A DNA stretch of 64,000 bases from Lycocorax pyrrhopterus obiensis (taxonomy: Eukaryota > Chordata > Aves > Passeriformes > Paradisaeidae). The stretch covers positions 133,245,700 to 133,309,699 of the forward strand of contig JACSVZ010000002.1 of the NCBI GenBank assembly GCA_014706295.1. Direction: 5' to 3'. The first letter of the stretch is position 1; each line of letters opens with the position of its first letter. The translations under genes and the position numbers were made by a program. The notes under the pieces are model-generated. The model was not told the origin of the DNA and made no database searches. It saw only the letters and a program-made list of their open reading frames with translations. Positions 63,505 to 64,000 of this stretch are shown in pieces.

Positions 63505-64000
63505 GAAATCATGTCTCACTAACTTACAGGAAAGTTCTTTTGTGGAGTCAGTGAACATAGATAAAAGTGACCAAATTCTCTTAGCATACCTTGAACACTA
63601 AAAAAAATCTTCCAACAAAGGATTGTAAAATTCTGGACTCTCATGGTTCCAAGTCATCTGAAAGTAGCAGAAATGAATAGTTATTTTTTTACAGCGCAAA
63701 GGAGTTAACAGAGGAGTTCCTTACAGATCAGTGCAGAGACTTTGTTACTTAACATATTTATCAGTACAGTGGAAGAGTGTTTGGTACAGAAATCATGGCC
63801 TAAAATTATTCAGATTGCTTAAAATGAAAGCTGAGAAGACTTGTGGAGGATGTCACAACACTGTGAATGAGAAATAAAACGGCAGATGAAATTCATACTG
63901 ATGAACACAAGGTTATGTAAATAAGAAAAAAATTACAGGCTATAAACTAGCCATTGCCATTCAAGAAAAATATCCTGGAGTTATAAAAATTATATAAAAA
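63505..64000 (+). mobile_element. Very old CR1-type LINE fossil, cut by window edge
   Basis: Translated in patches, the first part (63510-63595) resembles the Ser-Leu-Thr-Asn-Leu stretch and decayed motif A of a CR1-like reverse transcriptase. The middle (63712-63780) matches the region before the catalytic loop, and 63794-63820 matches the loop itself, where the Asp-Asp pair has become His-Gly before Leu-Lys-Leu-Phe. Bases 63800-63900 parallel the fossil at 8180-8300, including a shared ATGAAAGCTG word. It has frameshifts and stops throughout. It continues to, and probably past, the right edge. Confidence 0.62.

Overview
The window looks like avian nuclear DNA, probably from a passerine or other neoavian bird. 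The evidence is the repeat content: several CR1 LINE fragments with the avian 3' signature (tandem 8-mers of the ATTCTGTG type, or their complement on the other strand), much older CR1-type remnants, and five solo LTRs of bird endogenous retroviruses. The rest is AT-rich single-copy sequence. I found no convincing protein-coding gene. The open frames are short, are mostly chance, and several are decayed CR1 reverse transcriptase. The window is best read as a gene desert or the inside of a very long intron.

Layout. 1-10.9 kb is mostly unique non-coding sequence with one very old CR1-type reverse-transcriptase fossil near 8.1-8.4 kb and the longest open frame of the window (201 codons, 9766-10371), which has no recognisable relative. 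A minus-strand solo LTR lies at 10902-11491. A 1.1-kb CR1 fragment on the minus strand occupies about 16278-17420 and has an internal deletion that removes most of its reverse-transcriptase core. An old CR1 3' end is at about 19860-19981. A 255-bp (CTTT)n/(CCTT)n microsatellite sits at 24431-24685. From 24.7 to 45.9 kb the sequence is unique and AT-rich apart from a short CR1 3' end at 38446-38655. A plus-strand CR1 fragment is at about 45948-46797.

The last 8.5 kb is dense in mobile elements. A CR1 coding fragment (about 55730-56063) abuts a 970-bp minus-strand solo LTR (56064-57033) that carries the only CpG-rich block in the window. Next come a second plus-strand CR1 3' fragment (about 58660-59358) with a six-copy 8-mer tail, three different plus-strand solo LTRs within 2.3 kb (61107-61754, 62181-62439, 62941-63377), and a second very old CR1-type fossil that runs off the right edge.

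For four of the five LTRs I could place ends from direct repeats flanking TG...CA termini: GAGAC and CTCCA (exact 5 bp), CCCT (exact 4 bp) and CACGG/CAAGG (5 bp, one mismatch). No retroviral internal genes were seen, so all five read as solo LTRs left by recombination between the two LTRs of a provirus. The most interesting points are the LTR-borne CpG island, the octamer-plus-TATA promoter layout in the last LTR, the clustering of LTRs at 61-63.4 kb, and a few unique blocks that could be conserved enhancers or exons but need comparative data. I did not find a new gene system.
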